Positions 1 to 8,210 of a stretch of DNA of 64,000 bases are shown piece by piece. Position 1 is the stretch's first letter. Each line of letters opens with the position of its first letter. The translations under genes and the position numbers were made by a program. The notes under the pieces were generated by a model. That model was not told the origin of the DNA. It did not search any database and worked only from the letters and a program-made list of their open reading frames with translations. The DNA comes from Mesorhizobium sp. B2-1-1 (GTDB lineage: Bacteria > Pseudomonadota > Alphaproteobacteria > Rhizobiales > Rhizobiaceae): the NCBI RefSeq assembly GCF_006442975.2, contig NZ_CP083954.1, forward strand, positions 4,905,501 through 4,969,500, in the 5' to 3' direction.

Positions 1-1
1 G

Positions 2-562
2 TGCGATCCCGGCGGCGGCATAATCTGCGGCAGCATGTGGGACTATGGGCTGCATGCGTCCGGGGCGCTTTACCGGATCGACGCCGCCGGAAGTTCGAGC
101 CGGATCCGCGACGGGATCGCCGTGCCCAATGCGATCGCCTTTGCCCCGGATGGCCGTACCGTCTACTTCACGGATACGCGGCAAGGCGACATAGAGCGGG
201 CGGATTTCGACCCGGCGAGCGGATTTGTGGGGCCGTGGTCTCTGTTCGCCGACCGGCACGCGGCGCCTGGAAAGCCCGACGGCGCCACCGTCGATGCGGA
301 CGGCTTCCTCTGGAATGCGCGCTACCAAGGCGGCTCGCTGGCGCGGTTCGCGCCCGATGGCCGGCTCGACAGGCTGGTCCCTCTGCCAGTCACTCAGCCG
401 ACCTCCTGCGCCTTCGGCGGTCCAGGCCTGAAGACACTGTACGTGACGACCGCAACGCAGAAGCTGACGGAGGATCAACTGGCCAACGAGCCCCTGGCGG
501 GTTGCCTGCTTGCACTCGACGTCGGCGTGGCGGGACTGCCGGAGCCGGCTTTTGCCGGTTAA
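2..562 (+). CDS. SMP-30/gluconolactonase-family protein, C-terminal part
   Basis: The gene enters from the left edge; the reading frame is open from base 2 and ends in TAA at 562. The translation begins with a DPGGGIICGSM stretch and continues through beta-propeller-like repeats such as VPNAIAFAPDGRTVYFTDT and PDGATVDADGFLWNARY. These are typical of the SMP-30/gluconolactonase/LRE family, calcium-dependent lactonases that open sugar lactones in oxidative sugar-acid pathways. About 186 residues are visible, roughly the C-terminal two thirds of a usual 290-residue protein. It converges on the SDR gene with only 6 bases between the stops. The lactonase assignment is by family; the substrate is unknown. 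Confidence 0.85.
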   Translation, partial: CDPGGGIICGSMWDYGLHASGALYRIDAAGSSSRIRDGIAVPNAIAFAPDGRTVYFTDTRQGDIERADFDPASGFVGPWSLFADRHAAPGKPDGATVDADGFLWNARYQGGSLARFAPDGRLDRLVPLPVTQPTSCAFGGPGLKTLYVTTATQKLTEDQLANEPLAGCLLALDVGVAGLPEPAFAG

Positions 563-568
563 TCTCGG

Positions 569-1408
569 CTATTGCCAGCCGAGATGGCGGCCACCCGTCG
601 CCTGCAGGTCCGCCCCGGTGATGAAGCTGCCGGCGTCGGAGCAAAGCAGCAACGCCGCTCCCGCCATCTCGCGCGCCTCGCCGGCCCGCTGCATCGGCGC
701 GGACCCCTTCTGGATCTCCGCCCATTTGGCCGCGTCCTCGCGGCGCCAGCGATTGCGCTCGGTAACGACAAGCCCGGGCGACAGGTTGTTGATCGTCACC
801 CCGTGTGGCGCATAATCCTTGGCAAGGTTGAATGACAGATTGTGCTGCGCGCTCTTCAGCGCGGCATAGACGGCGAGATCGGATTCGGGCCGCGTCTGGT
901 TGATGCTGCCGATCGTCAGCACACGGCCCCAGCCATTGTCCTTCATGCCGGGCAAGGCGGCCTGCAGCAATTCGATCGTCGCCTTGAAGTTGATCTGGAT
1001 CTGGTGCTCGATCTGCTCGGCGGGTAGATGGAGGAAAGGCGTGCGGTACTGGATCGAGGCGCAGACGACAAGCACGTCGACACCGCCCAACGCCTCGATC
1101 GCCGCCTGGACACAGCGAGCCGCCTCTCCGGCCCGAGCGAAATCAGCATCGATGGCGACGCCGCGCCTGCCCTTCCCGCGAATTTCACGGACAGCTTCGG
1201 CGGCCGCATCCGGCTGCCCGAATGCCACGTCGGCGTCGCGAGCGAAATGGACGGCCACATCGGCGCCCGCCTCGGCAAAAACCCGCACGATCTCACGGCC
1301 GATGCTGACGCTGCCGCCGGTCACCAAGGCGCGCCGGCCAGCCATCGTGAAGCGCTCGGCAAGAGCCAGCGCATTCTGGATGTCGATCTCTTCCTTTTGC
1401 ACCGTCAA
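569..1408 (-). CDS. SDR-family NAD(P)-dependent oxidoreductase
   Basis: A 279-residue classical short-chain dehydrogenase. The nucleotide-binding motif TGGSVSIG lies at residues 30-37, the catalytic Ser in IGSIN near 168, and the Tyr/Lys pair in YAALK at 181-185. The usual NNAG structural motif reads VCAS (about 115-118), which is divergent. SDRs of this type oxidise sugars, polyols or sugar acids. The neighbours (an SMP-30 lactonase and a GntR regulator) suggest a sugar-to-lactone step, which is inference. The start is the first ATG; a leader of about 20 residues before the fold makes a slightly later start possible. The upstream gap of 190 bases contains two TTGATCA-type operator candidates. 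Confidence 0.85.
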   Translation of the reverse strand: MTVQKEEIDIQNALALAERFTMAGRRALVTGGSVSIGREIVRVFAEAGADVAVHFARDADVAFGQPDAAAEAVREIRGKGRRGVAIDADFARAGEAARCVQAAIEALGGVDVLVVCASIQYRTPFLHLPAEQIEHQIQINFKATIELLQAALPGMKDNGWGRVLTIGSINQTRPESDLAVYAALKSAQHNLSFNLAKDYAPHGVTINNLSPGLVVTERNRWRREDAAKWAEIQKGSAPMQRAGEAREMAGAALLLCSDAGSFITGADLQATGGRHLGWQ

Positions 1409-1424
1409 TAGCCCAGCCTTTCCA

Positions 1425-1508
1425 ATTTGATCACACTTTTATTTGGAGTGCTCTTCAAAACGCATTTTCAGGGAGAAATCCAGAACCAATTCTTCCATTT
1501 GATCAAAT
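1425..1508. promoter_or_regulatory. Paired ATTTGATCA operator-like sites
   Basis: Two copies of ATTTGATCA occur in the 190-base gap upstream of the SDR gene. One is at 1425-1433 (followed by CAC). The other, at 1497-1508, is the perfect 12-base palindrome ATTTGATCAAAT. Spacing of about 72 bases and a position in front of the SDR promoter fit an operator pair. The adjacent GntR/FCD regulator (1600-2298) is the obvious candidate binder, which is inference. Confidence 0.4.
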
Positions 1509-1599
1509 CAGGCAGGCTGAAAAGCAGCGTCCCTGACGGCAGCGGCTAGACGAAGGCGTACAGCCCGTCACGCGCGCCCATCGGAATTGGACAAAGATT

Positions 1600-2298
1600 C
1601 TAAGATTTTCGCGACAGACCGTCGCCTTCTATGGCGTTGACCAGTGTCTCGCTGCCTTGGCGCAGATGCTGCGTCAAAACGCTGACGGCCTCGCCGGCGT
1701 CGCGTCGCCGGCAAGTGGCCAAGAGGTCGCGATGCTCCGTCTGCGAGCGGGCGCGGTAGTCGAGGTTCGACAACAGGATACGGACGTAGCGGTCGGCTGC
1801 ATTATGGTGCGCCTCGATCAGGCCGAGCAATCGGCGATTGCCGCAGGCGTCATAAAGCGTCAGATGAAAGGCCCGGTTCAGCACGCCCCACCTGCCGACA
1901 TTGCGCTCGGCATCGATCTGATCGAGCACCTGTTCGGCCTCGTCCAGCTTGCCGCCGGGCAGGCCGGGAATGGAGAGCCGCAGTGCCTCGCACTCGAGCA
2001 GTTCGCGCACGGCATAGATCTCTCGGATCTCGTCGCCGTCCATTCTGGCGACGTGCGCACCCTTTGTCGGGTGGATGGACACGATGCCTTCGGCCTCGAG
2101 CTGACGAAGCGCGTCCCGGATCGGCATCCGGCTGAAGCCAAACTGCTCGGCCAGATCATCCTGGCGCAACGTCGTGCCGGCCTTCAGGGTCCCGCTGGCA
2201 ATGGCCTCGCGCAAGACATTGGCGACCTGCTCGGCAACCGTTTGCGGCCTCTCGATCAAGCCTTCGCCAAATCCGCGCAATCCATGCTCCCATTTCAC
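1600..2298 (-). CDS. GntR-family transcriptional regulator (FCD subfamily)
   Basis: A 232-residue protein with an N-terminal winged helix-turn-helix of the GntR type (about residues 18-82, including LRQDDLAEQFGFSRMPIRDALRQLEAEG) followed by an all-helical FCD ligand-binding domain (about 95-220). FCD regulators usually bind a small organic acid and derepress an adjacent catabolic operon. It is divergent from the lyase-like gene at 2530 and upstream of the SDR at 1408, so it may control both. The start used is GTG at 2298; no strong ribosome binding site is visible, so the first few residues are uncertain. Confidence 0.85.
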   Translation of the reverse strand: MKWEHGLRGFGEGLIERPQTVAEQVANVLREAIASGTLKAGTTLRQDDLAEQFGFSRMPIRDALRQLEAEGIVSIHPTKGAHVARMDGDEIREIYAVRELLECEALRLSIPGLPGGKLDEAEQVLDQIDAERNVGRWGVLNRAFHLTLYDACGNRRLLGLIEAHHNAADRYVRILLSNLDYRARSQTEHRDLLATCRRRDAGEAVSVLTQHLRQGSETLVNAIEGDGLSRKS

Positions 2299-2330
2299 GT
2301 ATCGTCAGCTTAGGGGAAAGCTTCATTCTC

Positions 2331-2344
2331 GGATATAGGTATCC
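2331..2344. promoter_or_regulatory. Inverted repeat GGATA-TAGG-TATCC
   Basis: A perfect 5-base-arm inverted repeat with a 4-base centre, located between the divergent GntR gene and the lyase-like gene. Size and position fit a GntR-type operator, but no second copy was found to support it. Confidence 0.3.
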
Positions 2345-2529
2345 ATGTGTACGAGAAGAGTTGCAAGCCGGCGGCGATGCACCCGGCATGGACGCGAGAT
2401 CGCCGCGGCGAAACCTTCGGAACGGGAATGGCTTGCAGTTTGGCCCGCGGAAACAGCAAAACTGGCAGCCGCAAGCCGCATGCGGCCAGGCCGGCGCGGC
2501 ATTGGCGGCAGCGATCATGGGGGCAGGAT

Positions 2530-4026
2530 ATGACACTCAGAATGGTAGTGCTTGACGGCAAGCCGCCCAGTGCGGCTGATGTGGCCGAGGTCGCACGACG
2601 CAATGCCCGCCTCGAGTTGGGTGGTCAGGCGATGCGCCGCATCCGCGAGAGCCGTGCGCTCATCGAGCATCTCACGCAACTTGGCAAGCCCATGTATGGC
2701 GTCACCACCGGTCTCGGTGCGTGCGTGGATACTCCGCTTGCGCAGGCCGACCTGGTCGCGTTCCAGCATAGCGTACCGCTCAGCCACAGTATGGGCATCG
2801 GCCCCGCCCTTCCGACAGAGGCCGTGCGGGCGCTTATGGCCGCAAGGATTTCAGGCATGGCGGCCGGCGGCACCGGCACCTCCGAACATGTGGTCATGGG
2901 CCTTGTGGCGGCACTTAACGCCGGGGTTCATCCGGTGATCCCCAGTTGGGGATCGATCGGGGCGGCGGACCTTGCCGCCCTCGGGCATATGGCAAGGGCG
3001 CTGCGCGGCGACGGCGAAGCGGAGTTCCAGGGCAAGATCATGCCGTCCGCCGAGGCGCTGGCTCTCGCCGGGCTCGAACCACTCAACCTGCGCGAAAAGG
3101 ACGGCCACGCCATCATCGTCGCGAACAGCCTTTCGACCGGAACGGCATGCCTGTGCCTGGAAGACGTCGCCCATCTCATCGACTGGTCGCTGGCTGCCGT
3201 GGCCCTCAATTATGAGGCATTCCGCTCATCCGTCAGCGCAATCAGCGAGGAGGCGCTGTCAGCCCGCCCGGCATTCGGCCAGCGCGAGATCGGCGCGCGT
3301 CTGCGGGCGGAACTGGCGGGAAGCGGCCTGTGGGAGGACAACGCCGCGCGGCGTCTCCAGGACCCGCTCAGCTATCGCTGCGTGCCGCAGGTGTGGGGCG
3401 GCCTGCTGCATGCGTTCGAACAGGCGAAGCTGGCGACGGAGATCGAACTGGCTCATTCGGGCGACAACCCGGTTATCCTGCCGGAGATCGAGCGGGTCGT
3501 CTCGAACGGCAACTTCGACCTGACGGCGATGACGCTGGCCTGGGAACAGCTCGGCCAGGCGCTTGCGCATTGCGCGGTCGGCACCGCCAACCGTTGCATG
3601 AAGCTGATGTCGCCGATAACGGCGGAGCTGCCGCGCTTCCTGTCGGCCAGGGGTGGGAGCCGCCAGGGCTACGCGGAGCTGCAGAAACCGCTTGCCGCGC
3701 TGGAAGTCGAGATCCGGCACCTCGCCAACCCGATGTCGCTCAGCCCGCTTGCCGTTTCGGACGGCATCGAGGATCAGTCGTCGATGGCCCCGCGCGTGGT
3801 GGCCAAGACAGCCGAAATCGTCGAGCGGCTGCGTTATCTCGTTGCGATGGAACTGATCTTTGCGGCTACGGGGGTGGAATTGCGCGGTGTCGTCGACGGC
3901 ATGGGCGACGGACCGCAGCGCACCTTCGCCGCCGTGCGCTCCCTTGTCAGCCCGCTTGACGACGACCGCGAAATGAGCACGGACATGACACGGATCGCAC
4001 GGATGGTGGCGGGCCCACGCGACTGA
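2530..4026 (+). CDS. Histidine/phenylalanine ammonia-lyase-like protein lacking the MIO triad
   Basis: A 498-residue member of the aromatic amino acid lyase superfamily. The start is ATG 2530, preceded by GGGGGCAGG; an in-frame extension upstream has no lyase similarity. Family landmarks are clear: YGVTTGLGA (56-64), QDPLSYRCVPQVWGG (277-291), SGDNPVI, and DGIEDQSSMAPR near the C-terminus. The loop that in true lyases reads GSVGASGDLAPL, and cyclises Ala-Ser-Gly into the MIO electrophile, here reads GSIGAADLAAL (141-151). It is one residue shorter, with the Ser-Gly pair missing. The NGTQ-type motif is also replaced by NSLS. Ammonia-lyase activity by the usual mechanism is therefore doubtful. 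It is convergent with an AspH-family oxygenase gene. Fold assignment is secure; function is unknown. Confidence 0.85.
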   Translation: MTLRMVVLDGKPPSAADVAEVARRNARLELGGQAMRRIRESRALIEHLTQLGKPMYGVTTGLGACVDTPLAQADLVAFQHSVPLSHSMGIGPALPTEAVRALMAARISGMAAGGTGTSEHVVMGLVAALNAGVHPVIPSWGSIGAADLAALGHMARALRGDGEAEFQGKIMPSAEALALAGLEPLNLREKDGHAIIVANSLSTGTACLCLEDVAHLIDWSLAAVALNYEAFRSSVSAISEEALSARPAFGQREIGARLRAELAGSGLWEDNAARRLQDPLSYRCVPQVWGGLLHAFEQAKLATEIELAHSGDNPVILPEIERVVSNGNFDLTAMTLAWEQLGQALAHCAVGTANRCMKLMSPITAELPRFLSARGGSRQGYAELQKPLAALEVEIRHLANPMSLSPLAVSDGIEDQSSMAPRVVAKTAEIVERLRYLVAMELIFAATGVELRGVVDGMGDGPQRTFAAVRSLVSPLDDDREMSTDMTRIARMVAGPRD

Positions 4027-4069
4027 CGCGCCAAGGCGCTCGGCGAGCCCATGGCCCGCGAGCCTCTCC

Positions 4070-4750
4070 TCACGCAGAAAAGGACACGCCTCTGCGGCGC
4101 ATGCCTGCCTGCACGCCGTGGACGATCAGGCGTGACAGGATTTCCATGTCGCGCGGCATTCGTGGACGCCAGATATCCAAAAGCAGGGCCACGCGAGGCT
4201 TGTCGGCGTTGTTTGTCACTTCGTGAGGGAACGTGTCGTCCCACAACAGACACTCGCCGTCGGCGATCCGCCTCTCCTGATGATTGATCATCATGACCGT
4301 CGCCGGACGACCATCTGCCTGTCGAGGGATTACCAGGCCGAGATGGAACCTCATTATGCCCCTGAAAGGGCCGCGATGGCTGGGAATGTGCTTGCCCGGA
4401 GCCAGGAAAGAGATCGCCGCCGACTTCACCTCAGGGCATTCTGCAAGCAGCCGGTCGAGGACCGGCATTCGCGCGAGGTTTTGCGGAACCGCGACATCGT
4501 AGGCCTTGAGCACGAACATACGCCAGTCGCGACCGTCATTGGCCGAGATGTCGGCCTGTTCAGGCATGATGTCGTGGAAGCGGGGCGCCTTGCCCACGGC
4601 AAGCGCTTCGTCGCGGATGGCCTGCCAGGCGGCCGTGAACTTGGTGGCGTTTGGAAATTCGCTGGCGGTATCGAGGATCGCCGGCGCGTCGATGCGCTTT
4701 TCGTAGATCCGCCGCACCAGACCGGATGCAAGATCGTAAACTTGAGACAT
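4070..4750 (-). CDS. Aspartyl/asparaginyl beta-hydroxylase-family 2-oxoglutarate oxygenase
   Basis: A 226-residue protein with the AspH-type double-stranded beta-helix signature. HIPSHRGPFRGIMRFHLGL (121-139) supplies the first His (about H125), and DDTFPHEVTNNADKPRVALLLD (171-192) supplies the second His (about H176) and the Arg (about R187) expected to bind 2-oxoglutarate. Bacterial members hydroxylate small molecules or lipids as well as proteins. It converges on the lyase-like gene with a 43-base gap, so the two are not in one operon. Substrate unknown. Confidence 0.85.
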   Translation of the reverse strand: MSQVYDLASGLVRRIYEKRIDAPAILDTASEFPNATKFTAAWQAIRDEALAVGKAPRFHDIMPEQADISANDGRDWRMFVLKAYDVAVPQNLARMPVLDRLLAECPEVKSAAISFLAPGKHIPSHRGPFRGIMRFHLGLVIPRQADGRPATVMMINHQERRIADGECLLWDDTFPHEVTNNADKPRVALLLDIWRPRMPRDMEILSRLIVHGVQAGMRRRGVSFSA

Positions 4751-4883
4751 TTCATGGCCTCGAGGACATCATGAAACGAATATCCGGCAATTAAGTTGCT
4801 GATCTTGTTCGGCGTATGCCTGTCGGCACGAATTCGTGACCGACGAACAGTCCCGCGATCCCACGCTTTGTTGCTGGCGTGCA

Positions 4884-5099
4884 TCAGCGTTCAGGGGCGC
4901 GTTCGACCAGACGAAACCTGTAGCGATCCCGTATGAATTCATTGAAGAAGCGTCCCTTGGAAGAGGCGGCTTTGAAGGCAGCGTAGGTCTCGGGCTCCAC
5001 GTCTTCGTAGTCATAGCGGTTTCCGCTCGGTACGAACCAGACCGAAAGCACCCTGGTGGCGGGATGGTACTGTGTGCTGCGGATGGCCGTAGAAGGCAT
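4884..5099 (-). CDS. KTSC domain protein
   Basis: A 71-residue protein consisting of a single KTSC domain: N-terminal STQYHPATRVLSVWFVPSGNRYDY and the family-typical ending FFNEFIRDRYRF. The domain is named for a lysyl-tRNA-synthetase C-terminal appendage; stand-alone copies have no established function. A GGAAC-N18-TT stress-type promoter lies upstream at 5120-5144, so it may belong to the same regulon as the 46-64 kb island. Confidence 0.8.
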   Translation of the reverse strand: MPSTAIRSTQYHPATRVLSVWFVPSGNRYDYEDVEPETYAAFKAASSKGRFFNEFIRDRYRFRLVERAPER

Positions 5100-5119
5100 T
5101 GGCGTTCTCCCGGATGGAT

Positions 5120-5144
5120 AATCCGGGGCGCAAACGGAAGTTCC
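5120..5144 (-). promoter_or_regulatory. Possible EcfG/RpoE2-type promoter (ATT variant) for the KTSC gene
   Basis: Read on the minus strand: GGAAC, 17 bases, then ATT. It fits the looser GGAAC-N18-TT consensus but not the stricter GTT form seen repeatedly in the stress island. It lies about 20 bases before the start codon. Confidence 0.4.
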
Positions 5145-5263
5145 AACTGTGCCGCGCAGCCTTGGCTGGCAGGCCTTCCTATAGTGAGCAGCGCAGCCGG
5201 ATCGTCCGTCCGCGCCAGAAGACGAAGGAGCCGGCCCGGTTCTGCCGAGCCGGCCCCAAGGGA

Positions 5264-6220
5264 TCAGAACGCCGGCTCGACCGCGTTGACATTGTCCTTG
5301 GTGACGACCGTCAGCGGGATCGGCAAACGGTCCTTGACCTCCTTGCCGTCCATGATCTCCGCCATGGTGTCGATCGCCAGGCGGCCGTCCTCGACCGGCG
5401 ACTGCACGATGGTGGAGTACATTTCGTTGGTGCGGATCGATTCGAACGCGTCCTTCTGGCCGTTGATGCCGACGATCGGCGGTGCCGCCTTGGACGGATT
5501 GGCCTCCTTCCAGGCGTCGATGAAGCCGCGCGCCATGGTGTCGTCATTGGCGTAGACGCCGCTGATCTGGTCGCCGAAACGGGTGATCAGGTCGCGGCTG
5601 ACCACCAGCGCCTTCTGCTGGTCGAAATCGGCATTGACCGTATCGAGCACCTTGATGTCGGCGCTGGTTTCCTTGAGACGATCGGTGAAGCCGCCGACGC
5701 GGCCGATCGTCGTGCCGTTGCCGGCCTGGCCGGCGATGATGACGACGGAACCCTTGCCGCCAAGCGCCTTGCTGAGCGAGTCGGCCGCAAGCTTGCCTTC
5801 CTCGTAAACGTCGGGCCCGGTGAACGACTTGATGAACGGCTTGGCATCGTCGCTCATCGGCGAGTTGATGAGGATCGCGGGAATGTTCGCCTGCTGTGCG
5901 CGGGCGAGGCCCGGTATGTAGGCCTGCGGGTCGAGCGGCCACAGGATGATGCCGTCAACCTTGCGCGCGACGCAGGTGTTGAGCTGCTCCGTGCCCTTCT
6001 GGACGTCGAAATCCTGGCTGAGGCTCAGGATCTCGATGCCGAGTTCGCCAGCGCGCGCCTGGAGCGCCTTGTTGGCCGGCGTCGCATAGGCATGCGAATC
6101 CGCGGCCGTGACGTAGCAGACCGTCTTTGCACTGGCCCAGCCCGTCGAGGCCAATATTACCGCCATGGCGGTAATGTGGAGCATGCTTTTCTTGCCAATC
6201 ATAGGTTTCCTCCCGATCAT
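5264..6220 (-). CDS. Sugar ABC transporter periplasmic binding protein (ribose/galactose class)
   Basis: A 318-residue periplasmic binding protein of type 1 fold (Peripla_BP_4): an N-terminal signal peptide ending near TGWASA, then KTVCYVTAADSHAYATPANKAL and the conserved VDGIILWPLD segment. Start ATG 6220 has a strong AAGGAGG; a second ATG six codons later also has GGGAGG. The start overlaps the upstream permease stop as ATGA. The binding protein is last in the operon (ATPase, permease, permease, binding protein), the reverse of the commonest order. With the altronate-dehydratase-like gene nearby, the ligand is probably a sugar or sugar acid (inference). Confidence 0.9.
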   Translation of the reverse strand: MIGRKPMIGKKSMLHITAMAVILASTGWASAKTVCYVTAADSHAYATPANKALQARAGELGIEILSLSQDFDVQKGTEQLNTCVARKVDGIILWPLDPQAYIPGLARAQQANIPAILINSPMSDDAKPFIKSFTGPDVYEEGKLAADSLSKALGGKGSVVIIAGQAGNGTTIGRVGGFTDRLKETSADIKVLDTVNADFDQQKALVVSRDLITRFGDQISGVYANDDTMARGFIDAWKEANPSKAAPPIVGINGQKDAFESIRTNEMYSTIVQSPVEDGRLAIDTMAEIMDGKEVKDRLPIPLTVVTKDNVNAVEPAF

Positions 6221-7212
6221 GTATTTCCTCCTTGAGTGATTGGATTGTCGCGAATGAGCGCGGGGCCTGTGCCCGGCGCCCTCCCCTTGGTAGTCACGGC
6301 CCGATCGAGCACGACGAGCAGGATCAGGATAAGCCCCGACACGACCTGCTGGACGTATGCGGGAACGGATTGGAACTCCATCGCGATGGTCAGCGAGCCG
6401 ATCGTCAGCACGCCGCCAAGCGTGCCGAGCGCGGATCCCTTGCCGCCTTCGAGGCGGGTTCCGCCGACCACGACCGCGGCAATGACGGCGACTGTCAGTT
6501 CCGAGCCGAAGACGGGCGAACCGGTGTTGGTGACGAGGCTCTGGAGAACGCCTGCGAGACCGGCGAGCGTCCCGGCGAAGACGAAGCCCAGAAAAACGAT
6601 GCGATCGGAGGCGATACCGCTCTCCTTGGCCGCCGCCGGATTGGACCCGACCGCAAAGACATTTCGGCCCGGTATGGTACGCGTCAGCCAGACATGCAGC
6701 AGCACGATTAGAACGATGAACAGCGCACTGCGGATGGTGAAGATTTCGAGATGAATCTTGGCGAACGCCAGCGAAAGCATGATGTCGGTGCCGGTCACCG
6801 GCTGGCTGTTGGTGATCCAATGCGCGAGCGAGCGGAAGATCAGCATCGTCGCCAGCGTCAGCACCAGCGAGTTCACCTTCAGCCCGACGACCAGCGCGCC
6901 GTTGATGGCGCCTGCCAGCATGCCGACCAGGATACCGACAAATGCGGCAGGCAGGATGCCGATCTCGCGCTGCAGGATGACCGACATGATCCCCGCCAGC
7001 GCGAACACCGCGCCGCCGGAGAGGTCGATCTGGCCGGCGACCAGAAGCACCGTAAGTCCAATGGCGATCAGGCCGATCGTCGCCGCCCGGTCGAGGCCGA
7101 GTCCGAGGGTCGATGCGGAGAAATAACCCGGAACCGCCAGGGCGGAAATGATCAGCGTCAGGCCGAGGATGATCATCACCCTGTGCCGCGAGGCAAGCGC
7201 CAGGAACCTCAT
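6217..7212 (-). CDS. Sugar ABC transporter permease (RbsC family)
   Basis: A 331-residue polytopic membrane protein of the BPD_transp_2/RbsC family, with about eight or more hydrophobic segments and the family stretch LLVAGQIDLSGGAVFALAGI. The start ATG 7212 overlaps the upstream permease stop (TGATG) and the stop overlaps the binding-protein start (ATGA), so all four transporter genes look translationally coupled. It probably forms a heterodimeric channel with the permease at 7212-8210. Confidence 0.9.
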   Translation of the reverse strand: MRFLALASRHRVMIILGLTLIISALAVPGYFSASTLGLGLDRAATIGLIAIGLTVLLVAGQIDLSGGAVFALAGIMSVILQREIGILPAAFVGILVGMLAGAINGALVVGLKVNSLVLTLATMLIFRSLAHWITNSQPVTGTDIMLSLAFAKIHLEIFTIRSALFIVLIVLLHVWLTRTIPGRNVFAVGSNPAAAKESGIASDRIVFLGFVFAGTLAGLAGVLQSLVTNTGSPVFGSELTVAVIAAVVVGGTRLEGGKGSALGTLGGVLTIGSLTIAMEFQSVPAYVQQVVSGLILILLVVLDRAVTTKGRAPGTGPALIRDNPITQGGNT

Positions 7213-8210
7213 CACGCCACCCCCCTCTTGCGCAATGCCGCGTCCATGCCGACGGCGCCGACGATCAGGATGCCGAGGACAAAACCCTGGATCGCCGTGC
7301 GCACGCCGTCGAGCACCATGACGTTGGTCAGAAGCTGCACGAAGATCAGGCCCGCGATCGCCCTCGGCACCGAGCCGAAACCGCCGATGATCGACACGCC
7401 GCCGACCACGACCGCGGTGATGGCGCTGAACTCGTAGCCGGCGCCGATCAGCGGCCGCGCGCTTTGCAAGGTCAGGCCCAGCAGGCCGCCGCTGACGCCC
7501 GAAGCCAACGCCGTGATCACGAACGCACCGGCCTTCACCGCCTCCACCGGCACCGCGCTCGCCTCGGCGGCGCTGTAATTGCCGCCCGTGGCGAGCGTCC
7601 ACCTGCCCCAGAAGGAGCGCGAGAGGACGATATGGCCTATGAGGGCGATCAGCAGGAAAATCAGCACCACGACCGGGACGCCGAAGAGCCGGCCCTTGGC
7701 GAATTCGGCCGAAGCGGGATTGTTGCCATAGACGATGACGCCGCCGACGGCCGCCTGCACGATGCCCAGCCCGATGGTGCCGATGCCGAGCGTGGCGATG
7801 ATGGGATTGATACCGACATAGCCGACCAGCACGCCGTTGAGCAGGCCGATAAGGCCCGCAAGCGCCACCGCCAGGACGAAGGCAGGAACCGGCCCGATCA
7901 TTGGCTGCAGCCCGAGCGAGAGGATGGCCCCGCAGGCGATGGTGGCCGGCACCGACAGGTCCGCCAAGCCGCCTGCCACAAGCACGAAAGTCATGCCGAC
8001 GACGACGATGCCGACAATGGACATCGAGGTCAGGACGTTGAGCAGATTGCCTGTGGTGAAGAAGGCGGGGCTGACGAATGAGCCGTAGAGCACCACTGCA
8101 AGGATAGCGAAGCCAAGCCCCGCCTTGGACAGGACATCGGCAAGCCTGCTGCCGCGCGTGAAGCGGTCATTGCGGTTCGCCCCGCTGGTCTCCATGGCCG
8201 CATCAGTCAT
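7212..8210 (-). CDS. Sugar ABC transporter permease (RbsC family)
   Basis: A 332-residue integral membrane permease of the same family as its neighbour. The cytoplasmic N-terminus (about 25 residues) is followed by several transmembrane helices and the motif FVLVAGGLADLSVPATIACGA. Start ATG 8210 has GGGAGG and overlaps the ATPase stop (ATGA). The two permeases are clearly different sequences, not a recent duplication, which points to a heteromeric transmembrane channel. Confidence 0.9.
   Translation of the reverse strand: MTDAAMETSGANRNDRFTRGSRLADVLSKAGLGFAILAVVLYGSFVSPAFFTTGNLLNVLTSMSIVGIVVVGMTFVLVAGGLADLSVPATIACGAILSLGLQPMIGPVPAFVLAVALAGLIGLLNGVLVGYVGINPIIATLGIGTIGLGIVQAAVGGVIVYGNNPASAEFAKGRLFGVPVVVLIFLLIALIGHIVLSRSFWGRWTLATGGNYSAAEASAVPVEAVKAGAFVITALASGVSGGLLGLTLQSARPLIGAGYEFSAITAVVVGGVSIIGGFGSVPRAIAGLIFVQLLTNVMVLDGVRTAIQGFVLGILIVGAVGMDAALRKRGVA

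Noticed and set aside
2403-2430. GGAAC near 2420 considered as a stress-type promoter before the lyase-like gene
   Set aside because: Only about 14 bases separate GGAAC from the next GTT, too short for the EcfG/RpoE2 spacing.
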